From a bacterium (lineage in GTDB: Bacteria; Armatimonadota; Chthonomonadetes; Chthonomonadales; Chthonomonadaceae), in NCBI GenBank assembly GCA_021777995.1, contig JAJYCW010000029.1, positions 1 through 35,689 on the forward strand: 35,689 bases of DNA. The letters are read 5' to 3'. Positions 9,605 to 17,939 of this stretch are shown here, one piece after another (positions within the stretch are counted from its first letter, which is position 1; every line of letters starts with the position of its first letter). Made by a program: the position numbers and the translations under genes. Under the pieces are notes generated by a model. The model was not told the DNA's origin and made no database searches. It saw only the letters and a program-made list of their open reading frames with translations.

Positions 9605-10377
9605 GCCTGGAACTCCAACATCCTGCGGTCGCTCCGCAGCGGTTGTCCCACCAGTTCGAGCAAATCGACCAGCAGAATGATTCGTACATTGTTGGAATGT
9701 GGACATTTCTGGTTACGGAGATTATGTTCTTCGGTGCACTGTTTGTGGCGCTTACGGTATATCGGAGTGTCTATCCCGACGCCTTTGAACAGGCCCATAA
9801 CGCTCTCAATGTATGGCTGGGCCTTACCAACACGTTTATTCTGCTCACGTCGAGTTTTACTGCTGCAATGGCGGTTCGTAGTAAGATGCTGGGGCAGCGA
9901 GCGCTGACGCTCGTGTTTCTTGGGTTTACCATTCTGTGCGCATTTGGCTTTCTAGGCGTGAAGTACGTGGAGTATTCTGCCGAGTTTCGAGAACACCATT
10001 TTCCCGGCCCTAACTTCCAGTGGTCGCAAACGGTCTCATCGGCGCCGGCACAGGGTGATCTTGCTGCAAACTCGCAAGTTGCACTGGGTGCTCCGAAGGT
10101 TGGTGTGAACGAGTTCCCTGCCAGTTACCAGCCTCAACAACTAGAGTTGCACAAGCGCGAGCTGTTTTTTAGCCTCTACTTTGTGATGACGGGGTTACAC
10201 GCCTTCCACGTCATCATCGGCATCTGTACTTTATCTACACTGTGGCTGCTTATTTATTTCAAACATCCGGTTGTAGACGATTACATGCCTGTTGAACTCG
10301 CAGGTCTCTATTGGCATTTCGTCGACATCGTCTGGATATTCCTATATCCACTCGTCTATCTCATAGGAAAGCAGTGA
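9601..10377 (+). CDS. coxC: Cytochrome c oxidase subunit III
   Basis: A 258-residue membrane protein of the subunit III family. The N-terminal part contains [17 protein letters not shown], a hallmark of the family. The C-terminal part has [16 protein letters not shown] and the final helix [18 protein letters not shown], which is highly typical. An extended hydrophilic loop (roughly residues 125-185, including [16 protein letters not shown]) lies between helices. It starts with an ATGA overlap with coxA and ends one base into coxD. It stabilises the catalytic core and supports proton uptake in related enzymes. Confidence 0.95.
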   Translation: MSLELQHPAVAPQRLSHQFEQIDQQNDSYIVGMWTFLVTEIMFFGALFVALTVYRSVYPDAFEQAHNALNVWLGLTNTFILLTSSFTAAMAVRSKMLGQRALTLVFLGFTILCAFGFLGVKYVEYSAEFREHHFPGPNFQWSQTVSSAPAQGDLAANSQVALGAPKVGVNEFPASYQPQQLELHKRELFFSLYFVMTGLHAFHVIIGICTLSTLWLLIYFKHPVVDDYMPVELAGLYWHFVDIVWIFLYPLVYLIGKQ

Positions 10378-10715
10378 TGGAAGAACCAAATCATAATAAC
10401 CACGAGGCTGCGGGTGGGCATCACCACGTAACATCAATAGGCACATATGCTGCAACATATGTGGCCCTACTGGTTCTGCTGGTCCTCACGTTTGCCGTGT
10501 CGCGTGTTGATCTCGGCGCGTTCAACATTGTAGTTGCGTTAGGAATCTCGGCAGTGAAGACCGCATTGGTGGTACTGATCTTTATGGGGGTACGCCACAA
10601 CTCACGACTTACCTGGTTCTGGGCTTCGATTGGGTTCGTCTGGTTAATTCTGCTGTTCCTGACTTTGGGTGACTATGTTACCCGTCAATGGGTACACCTA
10701 CCTCTAGGCTGGTAA
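10377..10715 (+). CDS. coxD: Cytochrome c oxidase subunit IV (prokaryotic type)
   Basis: A 112-residue protein with a His-rich N-terminus (NHNNHEAAGGHHHVTS) and three membrane helices, the pattern of prokaryotic cytochrome oxidase subunit IV. Typical segments are YVALLVLLVLTFAVSRVDLG and ISAVKTALVVLIFMGVRH, the latter matching the KTxLVxxxFMHxR pattern of the family. The ATG shares one base with the coxC stop (TGATG) and has AGGAAA eight bases upstream; a GTG one codon earlier is possible. It is the last gene of the respiratory operon, followed 19 bases later by a strong hairpin. Confidence 0.9.
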   Translation: MEEPNHNNHEAAGGHHHVTSIGTYAATYVALLVLLVLTFAVSRVDLGAFNIVVALGISAVKTALVVLIFMGVRHNSRLTWFWASIGFVWLILLFLTLGDYVTRQWVHLPLGW

Positions 10716-10734
10716 CAGATTGATCAGGGGCAAT

Positions 10735-10780
10735 GAGTGGGCAGCGGTCTTTTTTGAGGCCGGCCCACTCTTTCTTTGTT
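10735..10780 (+). terminator. Hairpin terminator after the respiratory operon
   Basis: GAGTGGGC at 10735-10742 pairs with GCCCACTC at 10763-10770. Inside it CGGTC (10745-10749) can pair with GGCCG with one G-U pair, giving a two-part stem around a T-rich loop. The T-rich stretch TTTCTTTG follows on the + strand. It lies between coxD and the convergent photolyase gene and would end the long respiratory transcript. Confidence 0.8.
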
Positions 10781-10793
10781 GGTAGTGTTCACT

Positions 10794-12209
10794 CTAGAAC
10801 AGACTTGGCTGCTGCGTGGGCCGTATCGTACCGCTGGAGGTACGGGCATTGAGGCGAGCGCCTGCTGTTTCGTTGAATAACTGTAGGTAACGGCGACGCC
10901 CATCACTATGTTCGACTATGGGTGTGGCGGGGTAGCTAGCTGTTCCCCATTCTGGAACCCAGGTCTTTATGTACTCGAAATCCGGATCGTAACGCTGCTG
11001 CTGTAAAGTGGGATTGAATATCCGTGTGGCTCGGCGAGGATCGGTACCACAACCTGCAACCCATTGCCAGCCGCCATTGTTGGATGGCCAGTCACCGTCT
11101 GTTAGCATCTGCATAAAATACTGTTCACCCAAACGCCAATCTAAACAGAGATCCTTGCACAAATAGGAGGCGGTCACCTGACGGAGCCGGTTGTGCATCC
11201 ACCCTGTTGTGTTCAACTGCCGCATGCCGGCGTCAACGAACGGATACCCTGTTCGACCCTGTTTCCAGAGCTCAAGATGGTCGGGATTATTGAGCCACGG
11301 GAAGTCTGAATATTCCTTGAGCATTGGGCCTTCATACACATGTGGAAAGTGGTAGCCTACATGGTAGTAGAATTCACGCCATGCGAGTTCGTCTATCCAT
11401 TTCCTGGCACCCGGTCCGTCGTTAGAAAGTGCTGTTCTGATACACTCTCTAATCGAGATTGTGCCCCACTTTAGGTGAGGAGACAACCTGGACGTACTGG
11501 TTGGCATAGCCGCAACGTCACGGTGTTGATCGTAGCGTGCAAGCCCGGTTTTCAAAAACTCGGATAACCGTCTTTGTGCGGCATGTTCGCCTGCGGATTC
11601 AATATCCTGGTTTAGGACTAGCCCGAACTCCGCTAGGTCAGGTATAGGCTGAGAGAGGTTGGGTGGCGGAGGTGCAAGTCGCTGTAGTAGTGGCTGGACG
11701 TCTTTCAAATCTACCTGCAGTAGCTGGGTTTCCCAGCGGCGCTTAAACGGAGTGAAGACGGTATAGGGAGTGCCAACATCGGTTTTTACAAGTTCCGGGC
11801 GCACCGCTAGCTGGTCATCACAAAGGATAAACTCCTGTCGTTGTTGGGCAAGAAGCTCCTGAGTTCTAATGTCACGGGCAATGGGGTAGGGCATATAATC
11901 ACGATTCGCATAGACCCTACCGGCTCCTAGGATTTGAGCGAGGCGCGCGCACTCCTCTGGGGGATTTTGAGTGTACCGCAGAATGAGGCCACCGCCCTGT
12001 GAGGCCAGATCCTGTGCGAGAACACGGAGGGTATTGAGGAGGAAAGCAGCCCGGGCTGCACCAATGTCGCCTCCACGCATATAAAAATCATCAAGCATGA
12101 AGCAGCAATACACCCTGTTGTTCGCATTTAGCGCTTCATACAAGCAACTGTTGTCACGGAGGCGCAAGCCGCCACGGAACCAGACAAGGGCGGTTGAATC
12201 GGGAGACAT
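10794..12209 (-). CDS. phr: Deoxyribodipyrimidine photolyase, class I
   Basis: A 471-residue flavoprotein of the photolyase/cryptochrome family that repairs cyclobutane pyrimidine dimers using light. The N-terminal antenna domain starts STALVWFRGGLRLRDNSCLY. The C-terminal FAD domain has the expected run LSPHLKWGTISIRE, DELAWREFYYHVGYHFP, GYPFVDAGMRQLNTTGWMHNR and DGDWPSNNGGWQW, including the W and N residues of the CPD-binding pocket and electron-transfer tryptophans. ATG 12209 follows AAAGGAAA. It is a lone gene on the minus strand, convergent to coxD and divergent from the polysaccharide operon. The antenna chromophore type cannot be decided here. Confidence 0.95.
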   Translation of the reverse strand: MSPDSTALVWFRGGLRLRDNSCLYEALNANNRVYCCFMLDDFYMRGGDIGAARAAFLLNTLRVLAQDLASQGGGLILRYTQNPPEECARLAQILGAGRVYANRDYMPYPIARDIRTQELLAQQRQEFILCDDQLAVRPELVKTDVGTPYTVFTPFKRRWETQLLQVDLKDVQPLLQRLAPPPPNLSQPIPDLAEFGLVLNQDIESAGEHAAQRRLSEFLKTGLARYDQHRDVAAMPTSTSRLSPHLKWGTISIRECIRTALSNDGPGARKWIDELAWREFYYHVGYHFPHVYEGPMLKEYSDFPWLNNPDHLELWKQGRTGYPFVDAGMRQLNTTGWMHNRLRQVTASYLCKDLCLDWRLGEQYFMQMLTDGDWPSNNGGWQWVAGCGTDPRRATRIFNPTLQQQRYDPDFEYIKTWVPEWGTASYPATPIVEHSDGRRRYLQLFNETAGARLNARTSSGTIRPTQQPSLF

Positions 12210-12336
12210 GCTGGTGGTTTCCTTTTATAGAAGTGTGTGGAACACGCAGAGATATAACGAAAGCGTTTTCCGTGAAGTTCCAACCGTTGCTCGACTCTGA
12301 CCAACTTGCGACGTTGTGGTAACACGGAATTGCAGG

Positions 12337-12367
12337 TTGTAGATTCGTTAAAATTACCGGGTATAAT
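12337..12367 (+). promoter_or_regulatory. Probable sigma70-type promoter of the polysaccharide operon
   Basis: A perfect TATAAT -10 box lies at 12362-12367 within GGGTATAATTG. A weak -35, TTGTAG at 12337-12342, sits 19 bases upstream. Transcription would begin near 12374, leaving a leader of about 20 bases before the SD AGGAG (12383-12387) and the ATG at 12394. The same 11 bases occur at 28822-28832. Confidence 0.55.
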
Positions 12368-12393
12368 TGACGGGAACTCTGTAGGAGAGCGTA

Positions 12394-13164
12394 ATGAAGG
12401 TTGCTATTTTAGCAGGAGGGATGGGCACTCGTCTCGCAGAAGAGACTGAAATCCGGCCCAAACCGATGGTAGAGATTGGAGAGCGACCTATACTGTGGCA
12501 CATCATGAAGCAGTACGGTCATTTTGGCCACAACGAATTTTTAATAGCCCTCGGCTATCGCGGGGAAGTCATTAAGCGGTTTTTTGTGGACTACTACACA
12601 TTACAGGGAAATATGACGGTAGAGATGCCCCATGGTGGCGTAGTGCGCCATGAGCGGGACATGGAATCATGGCGGGTGCATCTGGTAGACACCGGGCAGA
12701 ATACGATGACCGGCGGCAGACTCGTGCGCATGCGTTCATTCCTGCAAGATGAGCCGTTTATGGTAACGTACGGTGACGGAGTCAGCAACGTTGATTTACA
12801 CGAGCTCGAGCAGTTCCATAAATCGCACGGTAAGTTGGTGACGATTTCCGCTGTAAAGCCACCGTCGCGCTTTGGCGGCCTCACGTTTGATGGCGACCTC
12901 GTTTCCGAGTTCACTGAAAAGCCGGTAGTGGGCGAGGGCTGGATTAACGGTGGGTTCATGATTATGGAGCCCGAGGTGCTTCGGTATTTTGGTGGCGATG
13001 ACTGCGTGATGGAAAAGGACGTGCTCGAAGCCCTTGCTCGCGACAGGCAGCTGGCAGCGTACCGGCATAGCGGCTTCTGGCAATGCATGGATACCATTCG
13101 TGACAAGAGATACCTGGAAAGTTTGTGGCAGGCCGGTGATGCTGCATGGAAGGTGTGGGAATGA
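12394..13164 (+). CDS. rfbF: Glucose-1-phosphate cytidylyltransferase
   Basis: A 256-residue nucleotidyltransferase that makes CDP-glucose from glucose 1-phosphate and CTP. The N-terminal motif [11 protein letters not shown] is followed by [20 protein letters not shown], and the segments [25 protein letters not shown] and [16 protein letters not shown] are diagnostic for the RfbF subgroup rather than for RmlA-type enzymes. Length is normal for the family. AGGAG lies 6 bases before the ATG. It is the first gene of the long polysaccharide operon and overlaps the dehydratase gene by ATGA, so CDP-glucose is passed straight to the next step. Confidence 0.96.
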   Translation: MKVAILAGGMGTRLAEETEIRPKPMVEIGERPILWHIMKQYGHFGHNEFLIALGYRGEVIKRFFVDYYTLQGNMTVEMPHGGVVRHERDMESWRVHLVDTGQNTMTGGRLVRMRSFLQDEPFMVTYGDGVSNVDLHELEQFHKSHGKLVTISAVKPPSRFGGLTFDGDLVSEFTEKPVVGEGWINGGFMIMEPEVLRYFGGDDCVMEKDVLEALARDRQLAAYRHSGFWQCMDTIRDKRYLESLWQAGDAAWKVWE

Positions 13165-14144
13165 CCAATTTCTGGCAGGATCGCTCGGTGCTGGTAACAG
13201 GCGCGACGGGCCTAGTGGGAGGCTGGCTTGTAAAACGGCTGCTGGCTTCGAACGCCGACGTTGTGTGCCTTCTGCGGGATAGAGTGCCACAGTGTGAGCT
13301 ATATAGGTGCGGTGATATAAACCGGGTGCGATCAGTGAGCGGGGATCTTGCTAATCTGGATCTTCTTGAACGCGCATTGGGAGAATACGAGGTTGATACG
13401 GTAATTCACCTCGCTGCCCAGACGATTGTTGGCATCGCTAACCGAAATCCGGTATCTACTTTTGAGTCTAACATTCGGGGAACCTGGAACCTCCTTGAGG
13501 CATGCCGTCGTAGCCCTCGCGTAAAGCACGTCGTGGTTGCTTCAAGCGACAAGGCGTACGGCGATCAGGAGGTACTTCCGTATAGCGAGGATACTCCTCT
13601 GCAGGGTAGGCATCCATACGATGTTAGCAAGTCGTGCGCAGACCTCATTTGCCATACCTACGCGCACACCTACGGTCTGCCGGTAGTCGTTACCCGTTGT
13701 GGTAATTTCTACGGGGGTGGAGACCTTAACTGGAATCGCATCGTTCCAGGCACAATCAGGTCAATTATTCGTGATGAGAGGCCCGTCATCAGGTCTGACG
13801 GACATTTCGTGCGCGATTATTTCTACGTAGAAGATGGTGCGGCCGCTTATATGCATCTAACCGAGAAGCTTGCTGAAAATCCCCAGTTGCGCGGTGAGGC
13901 ATTCAACTTCTCGAATGAAATTCAAATGACGGTTCTTCAGTTAGTTGGTCTTATCACCTCGCTTATGGGCAGCAAGCTTGAGCCTGATGTGCGAGGTGAA
14001 GCCACTAATGAGATTAGACACCAGTACCTTAGTGCGGAAAAAGCTCGTCGGATGTTGAATTGGAGCCCGTTGTTTGATCTCGACCAGGGCCTTGCTTCAA
14101 CTGTGGACTGGTATCGCAACTTCCTCACAAATGGGCAATTATAA
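13161..14144 (+). CDS. rfbG: CDP-glucose 4,6-dehydratase
   Basis: A 327-residue extended SDR enzyme that converts CDP-glucose to CDP-4-keto-6-deoxyglucose. The NAD-binding motif GATGLVGG is at residues 14-21. Catalytic residues are in ASSDKAYG (128-134, with the Asp/Lys pair of 4,6-dehydratases) and Tyr153/Lys157 in HPYDVSK. The stretches [20 protein letters not shown] and RDYFYVEDG are typical of RfbG. The ATG at 13161 overlaps the rfbF stop by 4 bases. No RfbH-type C3-dehydrase follows, so the 4-keto sugar must go to another branch. Confidence 0.95.
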   Translation: MTNFWQDRSVLVTGATGLVGGWLVKRLLASNADVVCLLRDRVPQCELYRCGDINRVRSVSGDLANLDLLERALGEYEVDTVIHLAAQTIVGIANRNPVSTFESNIRGTWNLLEACRRSPRVKHVVVASSDKAYGDQEVLPYSEDTPLQGRHPYDVSKSCADLICHTYAHTYGLPVVVTRCGNFYGGGDLNWNRIVPGTIRSIIRDERPVIRSDGHFVRDYFYVEDGAAAYMHLTEKLAENPQLRGEAFNFSNEIQMTVLQLVGLITSLMGSKLEPDVRGEATNEIRHQYLSAEKARRMLNWSPLFDLDQGLASTVDWYRNFLTNGQL

Positions 14145-14155
14145 GGAGAAAACGC

Positions 14156-15079
14156 TTGACAACGCATCCTTCCAGGTTAATCATGATATCGGCCATGTAT
14201 GAGAATGGTGGTAACACTACGCACCGCATGCTAGATGGTCACCCCGAACTGTTTGTATATCCGTTCGAGTCGCAGGTTGGAACCAGTCTTGTATCCGATT
14301 ATCTCACTAGCTTTGTACCATTTAAGTACCGGTGGCCAGAATTTCCACTTGAGGGTAGCCTGGAGAATGACTACGAGCTCTTCTTCGATGAAGAGATGAA
14401 GGTTATGCTGCGCACGCCATCGCGCAGCAAGTTTGCCCATGCCGATTTGCAGATCAACGAGGCCGATAGAAAAAAGCGATTTGTGGAAATCGCCTCAAGC
14501 AAGCCAAGGACACGCGGAAACCTGGTGATGGCGTTCTTTCAGGCGACATTTGATACATGGAAGAATGTGCAGCGCACAGGTAAGGAAACAACTTACCTGG
14601 GATATAATCCTGTTCAGGGAATTGACACGGAAAAAATCTTGGGTGATCTCCCCGAGGGACAGGTACTCCACGTGGTTCGGAATCCATACAGTGGGTATGC
14701 CGATACCAAGAAGCGCCCGTTCCCGCTGTCGCTCTCGCGGTACACCTGGACCTGGTCAATCATGCAGCATATGGCACTTACCTTCGCGGAGCGTTATCCT
14801 GATCGGTTCCACATCATGCGCTTCGAAGACATGGTGGCGGATCCCAAAAAGACCCTGGGTGAACTAGCGACCAAGCTGGGACTCTCCTACTCGGATACAC
14901 TCCTGTACCCATCCTGGAACGGTGTGAAGCTAGAGGAAGTTTATCCGTGGGGGACCGTCCGCACGCCCACAACAGAGGCAAATATAGCCACCATGAACGA
15001 GCTTTCAGCTGCCGAAAAGGCGGAAGTGAAGTCTCTTGCCTCAGTTATGATTAAGCAGTTTGGCTACTCTGATCTCTAA
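14156..15079 (+). CDS. Sulfotransferase-family protein
   Basis: A 307-residue protein that looks like a soluble PAPS-dependent sulfotransferase. It starts at TTG 14156 with a strong AAGGAG at 14143-14148, spacing 7. The N-terminus LIMISAMYENGGNTTHRMLDGHPELFVYP follows the layout of the 5'-phosphosulfate loop, with NTT in place of the more common G-T-T. LHVVRNPYSGYADTKKRP (Arg175, Ser179) matches the 3'-phosphate-binding motif, and IMRFEDMVADPKKTLGELATKLGL matches the usual late sulfotransferase helix. In this operon it would sulfate a sugar or nucleotide-sugar. The variant P-loop leaves some doubt about activity. Confidence 0.8.
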   Translation: MTTHPSRLIMISAMYENGGNTTHRMLDGHPELFVYPFESQVGTSLVSDYLTSFVPFKYRWPEFPLEGSLENDYELFFDEEMKVMLRTPSRSKFAHADLQINEADRKKRFVEIASSKPRTRGNLVMAFFQATFDTWKNVQRTGKETTYLGYNPVQGIDTEKILGDLPEGQVLHVVRNPYSGYADTKKRPFPLSLSRYTWTWSIMQHMALTFAERYPDRFHIMRFEDMVADPKKTLGELATKLGLSYSDTLLYPSWNGVKLEEVYPWGTVRTPTTEANIATMNELSAAEKAEVKSLASVMIKQFGYSDL

Positions 15080-15080
15080 A

Positions 15081-16193
15081 ATGGCTGCGGGAGCTCCCGC
15101 GGTCCTAGCTAGATCTAACGGGTGGGCGGCTCATCGCAGAGCCGTCCACCTTCTTAAAGCAGACATTACAGTTCCCCCAGGTTATCTTCAGGTTCTAAAG
15201 CAGCACCGTGAAGATCTGGCATTTAGACACGTACCTGTTGTGAAGAAACTGATGTCTAGCTATGTTGGCAAAGAGGTAACTGTAAATCCCTTAACAGGGC
15301 TGGGTACCTTTCATTGTCTGTTCGGCGTTGAGGACGAGCTTAACAACCGGTATATCATGCGCACCTCTCTGCTGAGCGAGGTAGACGGCACGCCAGATTT
15401 CATTCTTGACTGCTGGGTGGCGAGTCTTGCGCGCCATGCGAAATTTCCTGTTTCTATACCGTGCTGGGTGGATATCACTCTGACTGCTGCTCCATTCCCT
15501 TTCGAAGTCTTTACGGCGAATAACGCGGTTACGGTAAAAGAATTAGAAAACAGTGCTACTCAAGAGCTGCCTGAGGGGGTAGCGTTTGAAATGGGACGGA
15601 CTCTGGCCGCGATTCATTCTGTACGGGCCGCTCGTTCTGGACCACTAGATGTGGCCGGGCTTACGGACGACGAGTGCACTGCACCTAGGGGGGTGCATGA
15701 CAGTTGGCGTGAGTTTATCGAGCTCAACCTGCTAGAGCACCTGAACTACTGTAAAGCAGCCTCTGCTATCACGGTAGACGAAGCAAGGGAAATTGAACAT
15801 CTCTTCAGCGAGATGTCGCCACTTTATAATGAGGTGGAAATTAGTCTACTGCACGGTGATTACAGTGGGAGCAATCTGTTTACGGATGGAAAACGAATTA
15901 CAGCAGTGATAGACTGGGAAGATGCCCTCGCTGGTGACCCTGTGTATGACATTGCTGCGTGGGCCACGTTTTATCGCGAAACAATACACCCGGAATTTCT
16001 AGACGGGTATACCTCTGTGCGGTCAGCAGGAACCAATTTTGATGTAAAATTCTGGTTATACTTTCTGCGTGTTTCTCTTGCCAAAACAGCTCATCGGTAT
16101 AGATTTGGCGTCACGGATGTCCCGGGCCGTCCGGCTGCCTCCCGTAGAATATTGCAGGCGTTAGAACGGCTACGCACGGTTGTAAATTCATAA
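15081..16193 (+). CDS. APH/choline-kinase-family phosphotransferase
   Basis: A 370-residue kinase of the aminoglycoside phosphotransferase/choline kinase superfamily. The Brenner motif LLHGDYSGSNLF (His258, Asp260, Asn265) is followed by the metal-binding VIDWEDALAGDPVYDIAAW (Asp278). An ATG at 15081, one base after the sulfotransferase stop, is the simplest start, but no clear SD is seen; a TTG at 15060 is an alternative. Such enzymes in glycan loci phosphorylate sugars, choline or related small molecules. Here it lies between a sulfotransferase and a sugar reductase, so a sugar or substituent kinase is more likely than antibiotic resistance. The substrate is unknown. Confidence 0.82.
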   Translation: MAAGAPAVLARSNGWAAHRRAVHLLKADITVPPGYLQVLKQHREDLAFRHVPVVKKLMSSYVGKEVTVNPLTGLGTFHCLFGVEDELNNRYIMRTSLLSEVDGTPDFILDCWVASLARHAKFPVSIPCWVDITLTAAPFPFEVFTANNAVTVKELENSATQELPEGVAFEMGRTLAAIHSVRAARSGPLDVAGLTDDECTAPRGVHDSWREFIELNLLEHLNYCKAASAITVDEAREIEHLFSEMSPLYNEVEISLLHGDYSGSNLFTDGKRITAVIDWEDALAGDPVYDIAAWATFYRETIHPEFLDGYTSVRSAGTNFDVKFWLYFLRVSLAKTAHRYRFGVTDVPGRPAASRRILQALERLRTVVNS

Positions 16194-16213
16194 CGGCCTT
16201 TTAGGAGTTTACG

Positions 16214-17149
16214 TTGCGAATATTGGTCACCGGTGGAACCGGTGCTGTTGGGTCGCACGTTGTGCGCAACCTCGTTAAACGGGGTGACGAAGTGGCGATT
16301 CTTGCACGAGACGGTTCTGACACCTGGAGAATTCATGATGTTTTGGGTCAGGTTCATGTGGTAAAAGGGCAGCTTGAACATCCTGCAAGTTATCGTGACG
16401 GTTTGCGTGAATTTCGAGCAGAAACAGTGGTTCATCTAGCCTGGAGCGGGGTGCTAGGAAAACACCGAAATGACTGCGAGCAGGCGTACATAAATATTCC
16501 TGGAACGCTTGCACTGCTTTCTCAGGCTGAGGAAGCCGGCGTGAGGACATTTGTAGGGTTAGGATCGCAGGCGGAGTATGGTGCCGTTCAAGACGTTATA
16601 ACCGAAGGCATCCCTGCAGAACCCACTACGCTATACGGCGCTGCCAAGCTGGCAGCGTATACTGTTTGCAAGACGTTTTCTGGAATTCACCAGATGCGTT
16701 TTGCCTGGCTGCGTCTTTTTTCCTCATATGGCCCGGCGGATAATCCTGAGTGGATGATCCCTTACCTGATTTTAGAATTATTACAAGGAAGACGCCCGTC
16801 TCTTACGGCAGGTGAGCAGATGTGGGATTATCTGTACCAGGCAGATGCGGCAGAAGCAGTCGTAACAGTTGCTCATGATGCGCATGCATCGGGATTGTTT
16901 AACCTGGGCGCAGGTGAAGCGCGATCACTGCGTTCTATAGTTGAATATATTCGGGATCTTATAGATCCTACATTGCCGCTGGGGTGGGGCGAAGTACCCT
17001 ATCGTCCTGATCAGGTGATGCATCTTCAGGCGGATATATCGCGGTTAATGGCACTTGGCTGGCAGCCTGCAATTTCTCTTGAACAGGGACTTACTAAAAC
17101 GGTGGAGTGGTTTCGTGACAATCAACAACGCTATGGCGTCGGCCGCTAG
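16214..17149 (+). CDS. NAD(P)-dependent nucleotide-sugar epimerase/reductase (extended SDR)
   Basis: A 311-residue extended SDR enzyme. It begins at TTG 16214 with AGGAG at 16203-16207. The Rossmann motif GGTGAVGSH is at residues 7-15 and the catalytic pair Tyr141/Lys145 is in TTLYGAAK. LGSQAEYG (116-123) gives the active-site Ser. The sequence resembles CDP-sugar 4-reductases and epimerases such as those for abequose, paratose or tyvelose. In this operon it would act after RfbG and possibly after the transketolase. Its exact reaction cannot be read from sequence. The 3' end overlaps the transketolase N-subunit gene by 35 bases. Confidence 0.88.
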   Translation: MRILVTGGTGAVGSHVVRNLVKRGDEVAILARDGSDTWRIHDVLGQVHVVKGQLEHPASYRDGLREFRAETVVHLAWSGVLGKHRNDCEQAYINIPGTLALLSQAEEAGVRTFVGLGSQAEYGAVQDVITEGIPAEPTTLYGAAKLAAYTVCKTFSGIHQMRFAWLRLFSSYGPADNPEWMIPYLILELLQGRRPSLTAGEQMWDYLYQADAAEAVVTVAHDAHASGLFNLGAGEARSLRSIVEYIRDLIDPTLPLGWGEVPYRPDQVMHLQADISRLMALGWQPAISLEQGLTKTVEWFRDNQQRYGVGR

Positions 17150-17939
17150 GGCAGTGCAATTGCGCGCTCATGCACTGCGAATGGTGCATGCAGTTAACGC
17201 ATCGCATATCGGGACCTGTCTCAGCATGGCAGACATACTTGCCGTTCTCTATGGCGGTGTCCTCAACGTGAAGCCCACGGAACCCGAGTGGCCAGATCGG
17301 GACAGGCTGGTTCTATCCAAAGGACATGGTGCCGCCATTCTCTATGCCGCGCTGGCAGAGGCAGGCTTTTTCGAGCTGGAAGAGCTTGCGACGTACTGTC
17401 AGCTCGGTTCAAGACTAACTGGGCATATTAGCCATCATGTACCCGGTGTTGAGGTGTCCACCGGCTCGCTCGGGCACGGACTGTCGTTTGGGTCAGGAAT
17501 GGCGCTGGCAATGAAGGCGGATGGGCACCCTGGCCGCGTATTCGTGATACTAAGCGATGGTGAACTAGACGAAGGCTCCAACTGGGAGCCAATACTCCTC
17601 GCCCCTCACTTAAAACTAGATAATCTAATTGCGATAGTGGATTACAATAAAATCCAGAGTTTTGGTACCGTTGATGAGGTGTTGCCATTGGAACCATTAA
17701 AAGCAAAATGGGAGGCGTTTGGCTGGGAAGTGCGCGAGGTAAACGGCCACGAACACGAAGCACTTCATTCTACATTGGCTGCCATCCCGTTTAGCAGTGG
17801 GAAGCCTTCAGTCGTGATTGCACATACGATTAAAGGGAAGGGCGTTTCATTCATGGAAAATGAACTAGCCTGGCACTATCGCTCACCCAACGCGGCTCTG
17901 TTAGAGCAGGCACTTCAAGAACTAGGATGTAATTCATGA
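17115..17939 (+). CDS. Transketolase-like N-terminal subunit (ThDP-binding)
   Basis: A 274-residue N-terminal half of a split transketolase. GTG 17115 is preferred because GGTGGAG lies 7 bases upstream; the ATG at 17133 has no SD. The sequence has SKGHGAAILYAALAEAG, TGSLGHGLSFGSGMALA and LSDGELDEGSNWE followed by LIAIVDYNKIQSFG, the ThDP/Mg motif. The canonical GDG is SDG and the usual NN is YN, which I recall as normal for the split transketolases of polysaccharide loci. With the next gene it would transfer a two-carbon ketol unit. Its place inside a CDP-sugar operon, not with pentose phosphate genes, points to sugar branching rather than central metabolism. Confidence 0.9.
   Translation: MTINNAMASAARAVQLRAHALRMVHAVNASHIGTCLSMADILAVLYGGVLNVKPTEPEWPDRDRLVLSKGHGAAILYAALAEAGFFELEELATYCQLGSRLTGHISHHVPGVEVSTGSLGHGLSFGSGMALAMKADGHPGRVFVILSDGELDEGSNWEPILLAPHLKLDNLIAIVDYNKIQSFGTVDEVLPLEPLKAKWEAFGWEVREVNGHEHEALHSTLAAIPFSSGKPSVVIAHTIKGKGVSFMENELAWHYRSPNAALLEQALQELGCNS

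Noticed and set aside
12796-13290. 164-residue frame antisense to rfbF/rfbG
   Set aside because: Shadow of two conserved enzymes; low-complexity, Pro/Ser-rich translation typical of antisense frames.
15081-16193. Aminoglycoside resistance gene
   Set aside because: The kinase motifs are shared by the whole APH/choline kinase superfamily, and the gene sits inside a sugar operon; resistance is not the likely role.
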